A stretch of 21,142 nt of DNA from JAUVIB01 sp964424545 (GTDB lineage Bacteria; Calditrichota; Calditrichia; Calditrichales; Calditrichaceae), in the NCBI GenBank assembly GCA_964424545.1, contig CAYRJN010000050.1, forward strand, positions 1 to 21,142, in the 5' to 3' direction. Below are positions 1-8,409 of the stretch, piece after piece; position 1 is the first letter of the stretch, and each line of letters begins with the position of its first letter. Made by a program: the position numbers and the translations under genes. The notes below the pieces were generated by a model. That model saw nothing but the letters and a program-made list of their open reading frames with translations. It did no database searches and had not been told where the DNA came from.

Positions 1-1668
1 AAAAGAACCATTGCATTAGGGCTTGATTACGGCACCGAATCGGCCCGCGCATTGCTGGTGGATACGAAAACCGGCGAAGAAATTTCCAGCGCCGTTATGG
101 AATATCCCCATGGCGTTATGGACAGACAATTGCCCGACGGGACACCGTTAGAACCGGAAACGGCATTGCAATATCCGCCCGATTATTTGGAAACGCTGAA
201 AACCATCATTCCCGAAGCGATGAAAAAGGGAGGTATAGCAGCCGAAGAGATTATCGGTATCGGCATCGATTTTACTGCTTCTACCGTGATGCCGACCTTA
301 TCCGACGGAACGCCGCTTTGTACGTTGCCGCCATTTGAATCACAGCCTTTCGCCTATGTTAAACTTTGGAAAGACCATGCTTCCAATGCCGAAGCGGAAG
401 AGATGAATCAACTGGCCGAAAAGCGTAACGAATTGTTTTTAAAACGATACGGCGGACGACTTTCTTCCGAATGGATGTTTCCCAAAACGCTTAGAATGCT
501 GCGCAAAGCGCCCGAGGTTTATCATAAAGCCGATAAAATAATCGAAGCCGGAGATTGGGTTGTCTGGCAATTATGCGGGAACGAACGCCGCAGTGCATGT
601 CAAGCAGGCTACAAAGGCATGTGGAGTAAAAACGAAGGCTATCCTTCCAAAGACTATTTAAAAGCGCTTCACCCCGAATTTGAAAATTTTGTTGAAGAAA
701 AACTGGATACCAAAATTTATGAATTGGGAAAAGCGGCCGGCAATTTAAAAAACGAATGGGCTTCTCAATTCGGCTTAAAAGAGGGGACGCCTGTGGCCGT
801 TTCCATAATCGACGCTCATTCGGCTGTTCTCGGTACCAGCGTTGCTGACGCCGGTAAAATGGTGCTGGCTTTGGGAACAAGCACTTGCCACCTTGTTATG
901 AATGAAGAAAACATTCCTATCAACGGCGTTGCCGGTATTGTAGACGGCGGAATCGCCCCCGGATTTGCGGCCTATGAATCAGGACAATCGGCCGTAGGCG
1001 ACATCTTTTTATGGTTTATGCGTCATTTTGTTTCAGAAGAATATGAAGAAAAGGCCAAAGCAGCCGGTAAAGATATTTTCGCCTATTTTGAAGAGCTGGC
1101 AGCCAAAATTCCGCCCGGTTCAAACGGTCTTTTGGCCTTGGATTGGTGGAACGGCAACCGTTCCACATTAATGGACGCCGGTTTGTCCGGTTTGATCATA
1201 GGGCTTACGTTAACAACGCTACCGGAAGAAATTTATCGCGCAATGATTGAAGCGACCGCTTTCGGCACGCAGGCTATCATTGAAAACCACGAAACCCAAG
1301 GCGTAGCTATTAAAGAGCTTTACGCCAGCGGCGGTCTCGCCGAAAAAAATGAATTGCTGCTTCAGATATACGCCGACGTAACCGGACGTTCCATAAAAGT
1401 AGCCGCCTCTTCGCAAGCGGCGGCGCTCGGTGCAGCAATCGCCGGCAGCGTTGCAGCCGGCAAGCAAAACGGCGGTTACGATACTTTTAAAGAAGCCGCA
1501 TCTAAAATGGCCCATATTAAAGATAAAATTTATTATCCCAATAAAAAACATCAAAAAATATACGATAGAGTATATACGGAATATAAACGTTTGTACGATG
1601 AATTCGGCAGAGGAACGCTGCATACCATGAAAAAACTCCGGGAAATAAGAGACGATGCGGTACAATAA
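1..1668 (+). CDS. araB: L-ribulokinase (FGGY family), 5' end cut by window
   Basis: ATP-dependent kinase converting ribulose to ribulose 5-phosphate in the cytoplasm. The frame is open from base 1 and gives 555 residues. The first visible residues, KRTIALGLDYGTES, match the FGGY N-terminal phosphate-binding motif, so probably only the start codon or a few codons are missing; the TTG at 52 lies inside this conserved motif and is not the start. Ribulokinase-specific stretches include GIDFTAST, YVKLWKDHA, GGRLSSEWMFPK and AGDWVVWQL. The C-terminal FGGY half contains LALGTSTCH, ALDWWNGNR and YASGGLAEKN. The length matches AraB (about 550 to 565). It is followed 14 bases later by an aldolase gene and probably shares its transcript. 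No arabinose isomerase or epimerase gene is visible, so L-ribulose versus D-ribulose specificity is open. Confidence 0.88.
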   Translation, partial: KRTIALGLDYGTESARALLVDTKTGEEISSAVMEYPHGVMDRQLPDGTPLEPETALQYPPDYLETLKTIIPEAMKKGGIAAEEIIGIGIDFTASTVMPTLSDGTPLCTLPPFESQPFAYVKLWKDHASNAEAEEMNQLAEKRNELFLKRYGGRLSSEWMFPKTLRMLRKAPEVYHKADKIIEAGDWVVWQLCGNERRSACQAGYKGMWSKNEGYPSKDYLKALHPEFENFVEEKLDTKIYELGKAAGNLKNEWASQFGLKEGTPVAVSIIDAHSAVLGTSVADAGKMVLALGTSTCHLVMNEENIPINGVAGIVDGGIAPGFAAYESGQSAVGDIFLWFMRHFVSEEYEEKAKAAGKDIFAYFEELAAKIPPGSNGLLALDWWNGNRSTLMDAGLSGLIIGLTLTTLPEEIYRAMIEATAFGTQAIIENHETQGVAIKELYASGGLAEKNELLLQIYADVTGRSIKVAASSQAAALGAAIAGSVAAGKQNGGYDTFKEAASKMAHIKDKIYYPNKKHQKIYDRVYTEYKRLYDEFGRGTLHTMKKLREIRDDAVQ

Positions 1669-1682
1669 AGAAAGGATTTGTT

Positions 1683-2624
1683 TTGACAATTAAACCGAGA
1701 ACCGATATCGGCGGAAACTGGCCGGTAATGATAACGCCTTTTAATGAAGATAAAAGCATTGATTGGAAAAGCTTTGATCGTTTAACCGATTGGTATATTG
1801 CGGCTGACGTAAGCGGATTATTTGCGGTATGCCAAAGCAGCGAGATGTTTGACCTTAGCGAAGAAGAACGTCTTGAGATTGCGGACAGGTTGGTAAACCG
1901 AGTCGGAGAGAAACTACCCGTTTTGGCCACGGGAACCTTTTCTTACAAAATCGACGAGCAAGCCGAATTTGTAAAAAAAATGTATGACACAGGAGTAGAT
2001 GCGGTAATTTGCCTCGCCAATCATTTCGCCAAAGAAGACGAAAGCGAAGACGTTTGGAAAAAGAACGCCGAAGAGTTAATGAAAAAAACGGGGGATATCC
2101 CCCTTGGTATTTACGAATGCCCCGCGCCTTATCATCGTCTTTTGAATTTTGATCTGGTTAAATGGGTTTCCGAAAGCGGTCGATTCTATTGGTATAAAGA
2201 GACATCGGAAAATGTCGTCATGATCAAAAAGAAAACAAAAGTTAGCAAAGGTAGTAATTTTAGTTTATACAATGCGCACACGCGTTCCTTGCTTTCTACC
2301 CTTCGCAGCGGCACAATCGGTTTTACCGGCATTGCCGATAATTATTTCCCCGCCTTATTCAGCTGGCTGTGCAAGAACTATGATAAAGAAGCCAAACTGG
2401 CCGATGAATTACACGGAAGTTTTATGTGGGACGCTCAAACCATTATCAATAATAAATATCCGCATTCTGCTAAAAAATTCTTAAATATGCTAGGTGTGAT
2501 TGATACGGTGGCTATCCGCCGTCCATCAGTGCAATGGGATGAAAAAGAATTAGCCGATCTTGAACAGATGCGCAAAAATGCCGAGCAATGGCATGAAAAA
2601 TTGGAGCTTTCTCCCTTGGTTTAA
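1683..2624 (+). CDS. DapA/NanA-superfamily aldolase or lyase (class I, Schiff base)
   Basis: A 313-residue protein of the dihydrodipicolinate synthase / N-acetylneuraminate lyase superfamily, (beta/alpha)8 barrels that cleave or form 2-keto acids through a lysine Schiff base. Visible features are the N-terminal VMITPF strand, CQSSEM in place of the usual GTTGE-type loop, catalytic-tyrosine motif GIYECPAP (Tyr near 144), and Schiff-base lysine in FYWYKETS (Lys near 172). The TTG start at 1683 is preceded by AAAGGA (about 1671-1676). The ribulokinase, symporter and sugar kinase neighbours favour a role in sugar or sugar-acid breakdown (for example a 2-keto-3-deoxy sugar acid or sialic-acid-like substrate) over lysine synthesis. 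The substrate cannot be read from the sequence. Family assignment is firm. Confidence 0.82.
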   Translation: MTIKPRTDIGGNWPVMITPFNEDKSIDWKSFDRLTDWYIAADVSGLFAVCQSSEMFDLSEEERLEIADRLVNRVGEKLPVLATGTFSYKIDEQAEFVKKMYDTGVDAVICLANHFAKEDESEDVWKKNAEELMKKTGDIPLGIYECPAPYHRLLNFDLVKWVSESGRFYWYKETSENVVMIKKKTKVSKGSNFSLYNAHTRSLLSTLRSGTIGFTGIADNYFPALFSWLCKNYDKEAKLADELHGSFMWDAQTIINNKYPHSAKKFLNMLGVIDTVAIRRPSVQWDEKELADLEQMRKNAEQWHEKLELSPLV

Positions 2625-2698
2625 TAATAATATAATTTACTTGATGATATTCCGATATAATAACTGACTGATATACTAATATAATTTAGGAGAACGCT

Positions 2699-4267
2699 AT
2701 GGGCGGCATTCATTGGATTGATATTGTTGTCATTGTTGTTTACATGCTTTCCCTTGTTGTGATGGGCTACTATTTTTCCAAAAAAAACACCAGCACGGAA
2801 GAATATTTTGTGGGCGGCAGATCCTATTCCGGATGGGTGATCGGACTAAGTATGGTGGGAACATCCATCAGTTCGGTAACTTTTATCGCTTACCCTGCCG
2901 ACGGATTTAAAACTTCATGGCTGCGCTTTTTGCCCAACTTTATGCTTCCGATCGGTATTGCCACGGCTATTTATCTCTTTTTGCCGTTTTTTCGCCGCAC
3001 AAAGGTAACATCGGCCTACGAATATCTAGAAAACCGCTTCGGACCTTCCGCGCGCGTTTACGGCGCCATTACTTTTATCATAAGTCAATTAATCCGCTTG
3101 GCGCTTATTCTATATCTGCTTGCTATCCTCTTTCACGAAATGACCGGATTCAGCGCCTTGATGAGCGTTTTAATCGCCGGTATTTTTGTTGCAGCTTATA
3201 CCATTATGGGCGGCATTGACGCCGTAATCTGGACGGACGTAATTCAGACCATCGTTCTTTTTCTCGGCGGCGTTATCGTTCTCGGTGTAATTATCTATTC
3301 TATCCCCGGCGGTCTTGGCGAAATTATATCCACAGCTCTTGCCGACAACAAGCTCTCTTTTGCCGAATGGGTAAACGGACACCCCGAAGAGGTGAAGTGG
3401 ACTTTTTCGTTAAAAGAGAAAACGGGTTTAATGATGCTTATTCTCGGACTATCCGTATGGCTACAAGAATACGGTACAAATCAAAATTTAATTCAACGCT
3501 ACGCGGCTTCTCGAAATATGAAAGAAGCCAAAAAGGCTATGATTTTTTCAAATTTTAATATTGTAATCTGGGCTTTTTACTATTTTCTCGGAACGGCGCT
3601 TTATGTCTTTTTTAAGGAATTTCCCACAACCGAAGCGGCTGAGATTTTAGACGGCGTTAGAAAAGCAGAGCAAATTTTACCTTATTTCATAATCCATTAT
3701 CTTCCCCCCGGCGTAACGGGCATTGTAATAGCTGCCGCCGTCGCCGCTGCTATGTCTTCGCTTGATTCCAGCATTAACGCCATATCAACGGTAACGGTAC
3801 ATGATATTTATCGCAGACATGTTGTAAAGGACAAAGAGGATCGGCATTACTTGAAAGCGGCTTGGGTAGTAGCGACCATTGCCTCCGTCTTTATGATTCT
3901 CGGAGCGGGTATATTAACACAGATTGAAGATAACACGCTTCAGGATACGGCTACAATTTTAGCTTCGGTCGTAATGGGTGGCGTTTTCGGATTATACCTG
4001 TTCGGTTTTATCACCAAACGCGGTGGCATCAAAGCCGTTTGGTTCGGCATCAGTATTACGCTTCTCTTTTCACTTTGGACCGTATTAATGAAAAAAGGAT
4101 ACCTGCCGGATTGGATGAGTGTTCCTTTCGACCTTTATTATACCGGGTTTATGAGCCATATCGTCATGTTTACTTTTATCTTTGCCGGCACGATGATCTT
4201 TATTACCAAAAAAATGGATTTAAAAAACCTGACTATATGGACGCAGGATAAAACGCCCATTGAATAA
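2699..4267 (+). CDS. Sodium:solute symporter (SSS family)
   Basis: A 522-residue inner-membrane protein with the usual length and about 13 hydrophobic segments of the SSS family (SGLT/PutP/NanT type), which import sugars, sialic acid, amino acids or similar solutes with Na+. Diagnostic stretches are EEYFVGGRS after the first helix, GLSMVGTSISSVTF in the second, SAYEYLENRFG, GGIDAVIWTDVIQ, and AAAMSSLDSSINAISTV, which carries the sodium-site serines. The ATG is preceded by TTTAGGAGAACGCT, a good ribosome binding site. It sits 74 bases after the aldolase gene in an AT-rich spacer and is followed by a likely terminator. The context suggests it imports the substrate of the kinase and aldolase genes upstream. 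Confidence 0.9.
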   Translation: MGGIHWIDIVVIVVYMLSLVVMGYYFSKKNTSTEEYFVGGRSYSGWVIGLSMVGTSISSVTFIAYPADGFKTSWLRFLPNFMLPIGIATAIYLFLPFFRRTKVTSAYEYLENRFGPSARVYGAITFIISQLIRLALILYLLAILFHEMTGFSALMSVLIAGIFVAAYTIMGGIDAVIWTDVIQTIVLFLGGVIVLGVIIYSIPGGLGEIISTALADNKLSFAEWVNGHPEEVKWTFSLKEKTGLMMLILGLSVWLQEYGTNQNLIQRYAASRNMKEAKKAMIFSNFNIVIWAFYYFLGTALYVFFKEFPTTEAAEILDGVRKAEQILPYFIIHYLPPGVTGIVIAAAVAAAMSSLDSSINAISTVTVHDIYRRHVVKDKEDRHYLKAAWVVATIASVFMILGAGILTQIEDNTLQDTATILASVVMGGVFGLYLFGFITKRGGIKAVWFGISITLLFSLWTVLMKKGYLPDWMSVPFDLYYTGFMSHIVMFTFIFAGTMIFITKKMDLKNLTIWTQDKTPIE

Positions 4268-4292
4268 AGATATATTATAACAGTAGGAATAT

Positions 4293-4335
4293 AATCCGGC
4301 CTTTACCGTTATCCGATACAGACCGGGTTTTTTTT
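4293..4335 (+). terminator. Likely intrinsic terminator after the symporter gene
   Basis: AATCCGG (4293-4299) can pair with CCGGGTT (4323-4329), including one U-G pair, over a long 23-base loop. The right arm runs into eight T residues (4328-4335). The position, 26 bases after the symporter stop, is right for a terminator, but the long loop makes it moderate rather than strong. It lies only about 18 bases before the next start codon, so it could also act as a leader attenuator for that gene. Confidence 0.55.
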
Positions 4336-4353
4336 CAAAAAAGCGAGATATAT

Positions 4354-5040
4354 TTGAAGATACAATTTTTACAGCATGTCCCTTTCGAAGATCTGGGATC
4401 TATGGCTTCTTGGATAAAGACTAAAGGATATGAGCTCCATACTGTTCGGCTGTTTAAGGACGAGCCCATAGCGAAAATGGAAAATTATGACGGGTTAATC
4501 GTAATGGGCGGGCCGATGGGTATTTATGATTATGCAGACTACCCATGGCTTGTCGATGAAAAAAAAGCGATTGAAAGCGCCATAACCGGCGGTAAAAAAA
4601 CGCTGGGAATTTGTCTCGGCGCCCAATTGATTGCCGATGTTCTCGGATCAAAAGTATATAAAAATAAATACAAAGAGATTGGTTGGTTTCCAGTGGAAAA
4701 GACGCCCGAAGCGCAACAATGCCGTATCGACTCGCTGTTGCCGCAAAAACCGGAAGTATTTCATTGGCACGGCGATACTTTTGATACACCGAAAAATGCC
4801 GTTAGGTTGTATAAAAGTGACGTATGCGAAAATCAGGCCTTTATTTACGACAAAAACATACTGGCATTACAATTTCATCTCGAAATGATGTATCAAAACG
4901 TAAAAGAGATCATCAAAAACGCTTTTAATGATTTAACGCCCGGCCCTTATGTTCAATCTGCCGTTGAAATGCTTGACGGACAAGAGCGTTTTAAGCGTAC
5001 AAATAAAATGATGAATACAATTTTAGAATATCTGTTTTAA
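4354..5040 (+). CDS. Class I glutamine amidotransferase-like protein (GATase1)
   Basis: A 228-residue stand-alone class I glutamine amidotransferase domain of the GMP synthase-like kind. The triad is visible: nucleophile Cys near 87 in LGICLGAQ, His near 175 and Glu near 177 in LQFHLEM. GLIVMGGPMG (about 47-56) supplies the oxyanion-strand motif and FHWHGDTF is typical of the group. These proteins release ammonia from glutamine, or in some cases hydrolyse gamma-glutamyl compounds; no partner synthetase gene is next to it. The TTG start at 4354 has only a weak purine-rich stretch (AAGCGAGA) upstream. The next gene begins 22 bases after its stop. Its role among sugar genes is unclear; the family is certain, the substrate unknown. 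Confidence 0.8.
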   Translation: MKIQFLQHVPFEDLGSMASWIKTKGYELHTVRLFKDEPIAKMENYDGLIVMGGPMGIYDYADYPWLVDEKKAIESAITGGKKTLGICLGAQLIADVLGSKVYKNKYKEIGWFPVEKTPEAQQCRIDSLLPQKPEVFHWHGDTFDTPKNAVRLYKSDVCENQAFIYDKNILALQFHLEMMYQNVKEIIKNAFNDLTPGPYVQSAVEMLDGQERFKRTNKMMNTILEYLF

Positions 5041-5062
5041 CGATTTTTTTGAAAGGACTAAA

Positions 5063-6958
5063 ATGAATAAAAAGGAAATTACTGCGCTTCTGGAGAAAAT
5101 ATCGCATGTAAAAATAGCCTTATACGGCGATTTTTGCCTCGACGCCTATTGGACGTTAGACCCCAAAGGTTCAGAAATCTCGGTAGAAACCGGTCTGCAA
5201 GCGGAAGCGGTGGCCAGCCAAAAATATTCCCTTGGAGGCGCTTCCAATGTCGCCGCGAATTTGGCCGCTTTAAAGCCGGCTGCGGTTAAAATTTTTGGCG
5301 TAAGAGGAAACGATATTTTCGCTAAGGAAATGGTGCGGCAGTTGGACGAACTTGGCATCGATTGCAGCGGCCTTGTCGTTCAAAAAGAAAACTTCGATAC
5401 TTACACATTCAGCAAACGTATTCTCGAAGGAGAAGAACAGCCGCGCATTGATTTCGGTTTTAATAATAAACGCAGCCCGCAAACCGATGAAAAAATAATT
5501 GAAAATTTACGCTCAGCCTTGGAAGATATCGACGTTATTTTACTAAATCAACAGGTGCCCGGAAGCATAACAAATGAATCCTTTATCGATGCTCTGAATG
5601 ATCTGATAGCTGAATTCCCGGATAAAACATTTATACTGGACTCCAGACATTATGCGGCCAAATTTAAAAATGTCTCTTTAAAACTTAACGATATCGAAGC
5701 CGCTGCCTTAAACAATGTGAGCGGCGAGGCGTTTGGAGCGGAACGTATTAAAGTTTTTGCGACTTCCCTTTTTGAAAAGAACAGTAAACCGGTCTTTGTT
5801 ACTCGGGGCGCTAAAGGTTTATTAGCTTGCAATGAGAACGGAATTTTTACAACCAACGGCATACAGCTTTTAAAACAAATTGACCCTGTCGGTGCGGGAG
5901 ATACGGCATTCAGCGCTATAGCCGCGGCCATGGCCGGCGGCGCGGATCTTCAACAGGTGATTGAATTTGCAAATTTTGCCGCGGCGGTAACCGTACAAAA
6001 GTTATATCAAACCGGCGTAGCCTCTCCTGATGAAATAATTGCTCTCGGAAGCGATCCGGATTATATTTATCAACCTGAATTGGCAGAAGATATTCGTCAT
6101 GCAAATTATATCGATGATTCGGAAATTGAATTATGCACCGACATAAACCATATAGTCACCGGTAAAATTAAACATGCGGTATTTGATCATGACGGAACAA
6201 TCAGCGTTTTGCGCGAAGGCTGGGAAAAAGTAATGGAACCGGTTATGGTTAAAGCCGTTCTCGGCGATCAATATGATACGGTTGATGAAGCGACTTACCA
6301 AAAAGTCGTGCAACAAGCGCAGGAATTTATTGAAAAAACAACCGGTATTCAAACTATTGTTCAAATGGAACTGCTTGTCGAAATGGTTAAACATTTCGGC
6401 TTTGTGCCTGAAGATAAAATACTCGATAAATTCGGTTATAAAGAAATTTATAACGACGCTTTGATGGAAATGGTAAGAAAACGCGAAGCAAAGCTTAGAT
6501 CGGGAGAATTGAACGTTGATGATTTCGCCGTTAAGAATGCCGTTACGATCCTTCATGAATTGCGCGACCGCGGCGTTACACTCTATCTTGCCAGCGGCAC
6601 CGATGTGGAGGACGTAAAGAACGAAGCGCAAGCCATGGGTTATGCCGATTTGTTTAACGGAGGTATTTACGGTTCCGTGGGCGATGTCAGTAAATATTCC
6701 AAAAAGATGGTTATTGATAATATCATTACTTCTAACAATTTGCACGGCGCCGAGCTGGTTACCTTTGGAGACGGCCCGGTAGAGATACGCGAAACACGCA
6801 AACAGGAAGGTATCACGGTCGGCGTTGCCAGCGATGAAGTGAGACGACACGGTATGAATAGTGAAAAACGTACACGGCTAATCAAAGCCGGAGCGGATTT
6901 TATTATTCCCGATTTCTCGCAATATAAAACGTTATTCAAAATTCTTTTTAACGAATAA
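5063..6958 (+). CDS. Fused PfkB-family sugar kinase and HAD-superfamily phosphatase
   Basis: A 631-residue two-domain protein. Residues 1 to about 330 form a PfkB/ribokinase-like kinase resembling the HldE (RfaE1) kinase half: YGDFCLDAYW, the sugar-site GGASNVAANL (about 58-67), an acceptor region with R/K and Q residues, and DPVGAGDTAF (274-283) with catalytic Asp near 280. Residues about 360-631 form a HAD hydrolase with all four motifs: DHDGT (Asp 375 nucleophile, Asp 377), LASGTD (Ser 511), Lys 547/548, and FGDGP (Asp 570). An insert between motifs I and II acts as a cap. The HldE adenylyltransferase half is absent and replaced by the phosphatase. The ATG follows GAAAGGAC. It closes the sugar gene block before a strong terminator. 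Substrates are unknown; kinase plus phosphatase in one chain could move a phosphate between sugar positions. Confidence 0.85.
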   Translation: MNKKEITALLEKISHVKIALYGDFCLDAYWTLDPKGSEISVETGLQAEAVASQKYSLGGASNVAANLAALKPAAVKIFGVRGNDIFAKEMVRQLDELGIDCSGLVVQKENFDTYTFSKRILEGEEQPRIDFGFNNKRSPQTDEKIIENLRSALEDIDVILLNQQVPGSITNESFIDALNDLIAEFPDKTFILDSRHYAAKFKNVSLKLNDIEAAALNNVSGEAFGAERIKVFATSLFEKNSKPVFVTRGAKGLLACNENGIFTTNGIQLLKQIDPVGAGDTAFSAIAAAMAGGADLQQVIEFANFAAAVTVQKLYQTGVASPDEIIALGSDPDYIYQPELAEDIRHANYIDDSEIELCTDINHIVTGKIKHAVFDHDGTISVLREGWEKVMEPVMVKAVLGDQYDTVDEATYQKVVQQAQEFIEKTTGIQTIVQMELLVEMVKHFGFVPEDKILDKFGYKEIYNDALMEMVRKREAKLRSGELNVDDFAVKNAVTILHELRDRGVTLYLASGTDVEDVKNEAQAMGYADLFNGGIYGSVGDVSKYSKKMVIDNIITSNNLHGAELVTFGDGPVEIRETRKQEGITVGVASDEVRRHGMNSEKRTRLIKAGADFIIPDFSQYKTLFKILFNE

Positions 6959-6977
6959 CTAATCTATTCATCTAAAA

Positions 6978-7015
6978 AAAGCCTGTCCCTTTCATCAGAG
7001 ACAGGCTTTACTTTT
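6978..7015. terminator. Bidirectional intrinsic terminator
   Basis: AAAGCCTGTC (6978-6987) and GACAGGCTTT (7000-7009) form a perfect 10-bp stem with a 12-base loop. The plus strand continues into CTTTTTA, and the minus strand reads into seven T residues from 6974-6980. It sits between the convergent kinase-phosphatase gene (stop at 6958) and trpB2 (stop at 7018-7020) and can serve both. Confidence 0.85.
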
Positions 7016-7017
7016 TA

Positions 7018-8307
7018 TTACATTTTTCCGCTTAAAAACACTTCGTATGAATATAAGTCCAATAAACCGTGTCCGGAAAGGTTAAAGAGGATTGTTTTTT
7101 CTTTACCTTCTTCTTTGGCTTTCAAGGCTTCCATGATGGCCGCTTGAACGGCATGAGTCGATTCCGGGGCGGGAATAATTCCTTCCGCTTTAGCAAAAAT
7201 AGCCGCTCCGCCGAACACCTCTTTTTGCGGTAGGGCAATCGCCTTTACCAAATCATGTTTAACCAAAGCGCTTACCAACGGAGATGAACCATGATAACGA
7301 AGGCCGCCGGCATGTATAGCGGGAGGAATAAATTCATGCCCTAATGTATGCATCATTAACAACGGAGTGAATCCTGCAACATCGCCGTAATCGTACTCCT
7401 GATTACCTTCTGTTAATGTGGGGCAGGAGGCCGGTTCTACAGCGATAAATTCTATATCTTTACCGTTAATTTTATCGCGGACAAAAGGAAAAGTTATACC
7501 GGCAAAATTACTACCACCGCCGTGGCAGGCAATAATAACATCCGGATAATCTCCGGCTATTTTCATTTGCTCCTTGGCTTCCTGACCGATGATGGTTTGA
7601 TGCAGCATTACATGATTAAGTACGCTGCCCAAAGCGTATTTTGTATTTTCATCCTGTACCGCTTCTTCAATAGCTTCGGAAATAGCGATACCGAGACTCC
7701 CCGGACTATCGGGATCTTTTTCAAGGATAGCACGCCCGGACTGCGTTCTATCGGAAGGCGACGGATATACCGTGCCGCCGAAAAGGTTCATAACCGTTTT
7801 ACGATGGGGTTTTTGATCATAGCTAACGCGCACCATATAGACCGTAACATCCAAACCAAATATACTGCCGGCATGAGCGAGCGAACTACCCCACTGACCG
7901 GCGCCGGTTTCGGTGATTAATTTTTTAGTGCCGGCTTCTTTATTATAATAAGCCTGCGCAATAGCGGTATTGGGTTTATGGCTTCCGGTCGGCGAAACGC
8001 CCTCATATTTAAAGTAGATTTTTGCCGGCGTATCCAAAGCTTTTTCCAAACGATCCGCTCTTATCAGGGGACTTGGACGATAAAGCGCATAGGCCTTCCG
8101 CACTTCCTCCGGAATGGGTATTTCCGGCTGGGGACTACCCTCCTGTTCAATAAGATTCATAGGAAAAATAGGAAGCATATCTTCCGGATTTAAGGGCTCT
8201 TTTGTTTGTGGATGCAATGGCGGATCTAACGGGAAAGGAAGGTCGGGAATTATATTATAATAATTTTTCGGAATCTGGTCTTCCCTGAGAAGAATCTTTT
8301 TGTCCAT
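7018..8307 (-). CDS. trpB: Tryptophan synthase beta-like protein, TrpB2 type
   Basis: A PLP enzyme that condenses indole with serine to give tryptophan. The 429 residues match the longer TrpB2 subfamily rather than classical TrpB1 (about 395). Visible features are an N-terminal extension with YNIIPDLPFPLDPP, KYEGVSPTGSHKPNTA with PLP lysine near 111, TETGAGQWG, the cofactor phosphate loop HGGGSNFAG (262-270), and PAPESTHA near the C-terminus. TrpB2 proteins often lack good TrpA contacts and may work alone or on other hydroxy amino acids; no trpA or other trp gene is in the window. The start has AAAGGAG seven bases upstream. The gene stands alone between terminators, and its 5' leader holds a tryptophan-codon attenuator, which supports true tryptophan synthesis. 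Confidence 0.93.
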   Translation of the reverse strand: MDKKILLREDQIPKNYYNIIPDLPFPLDPPLHPQTKEPLNPEDMLPIFPMNLIEQEGSPQPEIPIPEEVRKAYALYRPSPLIRADRLEKALDTPAKIYFKYEGVSPTGSHKPNTAIAQAYYNKEAGTKKLITETGAGQWGSSLAHAGSIFGLDVTVYMVRVSYDQKPHRKTVMNLFGGTVYPSPSDRTQSGRAILEKDPDSPGSLGIAISEAIEEAVQDENTKYALGSVLNHVMLHQTIIGQEAKEQMKIAGDYPDVIIACHGGGSNFAGITFPFVRDKINGKDIEFIAVEPASCPTLTEGNQEYDYGDVAGFTPLLMMHTLGHEFIPPAIHAGGLRYHGSSPLVSALVKHDLVKAIALPQKEVFGGAAIFAKAEGIIPAPESTHAVQAAIMEALKAKEEGKEKTILFNLSGHGLLDLYSYEVFLSGKM

Positions 8308-8333
8308 ACGATAACTCCTTTTGCGTTGTGGTT

Positions 8334-8366
8334 AAAAAAAAAGCCCGCTTTTATCAGCGGGCTTTT
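8334..8366 (-). terminator. trp attenuator terminator (segments 3:4)
   Basis: On the minus strand AAAAGCCCGCT (8366-8356) pairs with AGCGGGCTTTT (8349-8339) across a six-base loop, GATAAA, and is followed by a run of T (8342-8334). This is a perfect 11-bp intrinsic terminator lying between the leader peptide and trpB2, ending about 26 bases before the trpB2 start. A terminator at this place in the same orientation as the gene can only be conditional, so it is read as the attenuator. Confidence 0.9.
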
Positions 8367-8409
8367 ACTATTAGTTGTCTATTTTTTACTTATCTAAATT
8401 GAACATACG

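Noticed and set aside
52..54. TTG at 52 as ribulokinase start
   Set aside because: The frame is open to base 1 and the upstream codons encode the conserved GLDYGTES motif, so the true start lies outside the window.
1219..1930. Minus-strand open frames opposite the ribulokinase and aldolase genes
   Set aside because: They overlap well-supported plus-strand genes, cross their boundary, and encode low-complexity aromatic-rich proteins without domains.
6131..6850. 239-codon open frame on the minus strand
   Set aside because: It lies wholly inside the kinase-phosphatase gene opposite the HAD domain. Its product has no recognisable motif and the plus-strand product has every catalytic motif.
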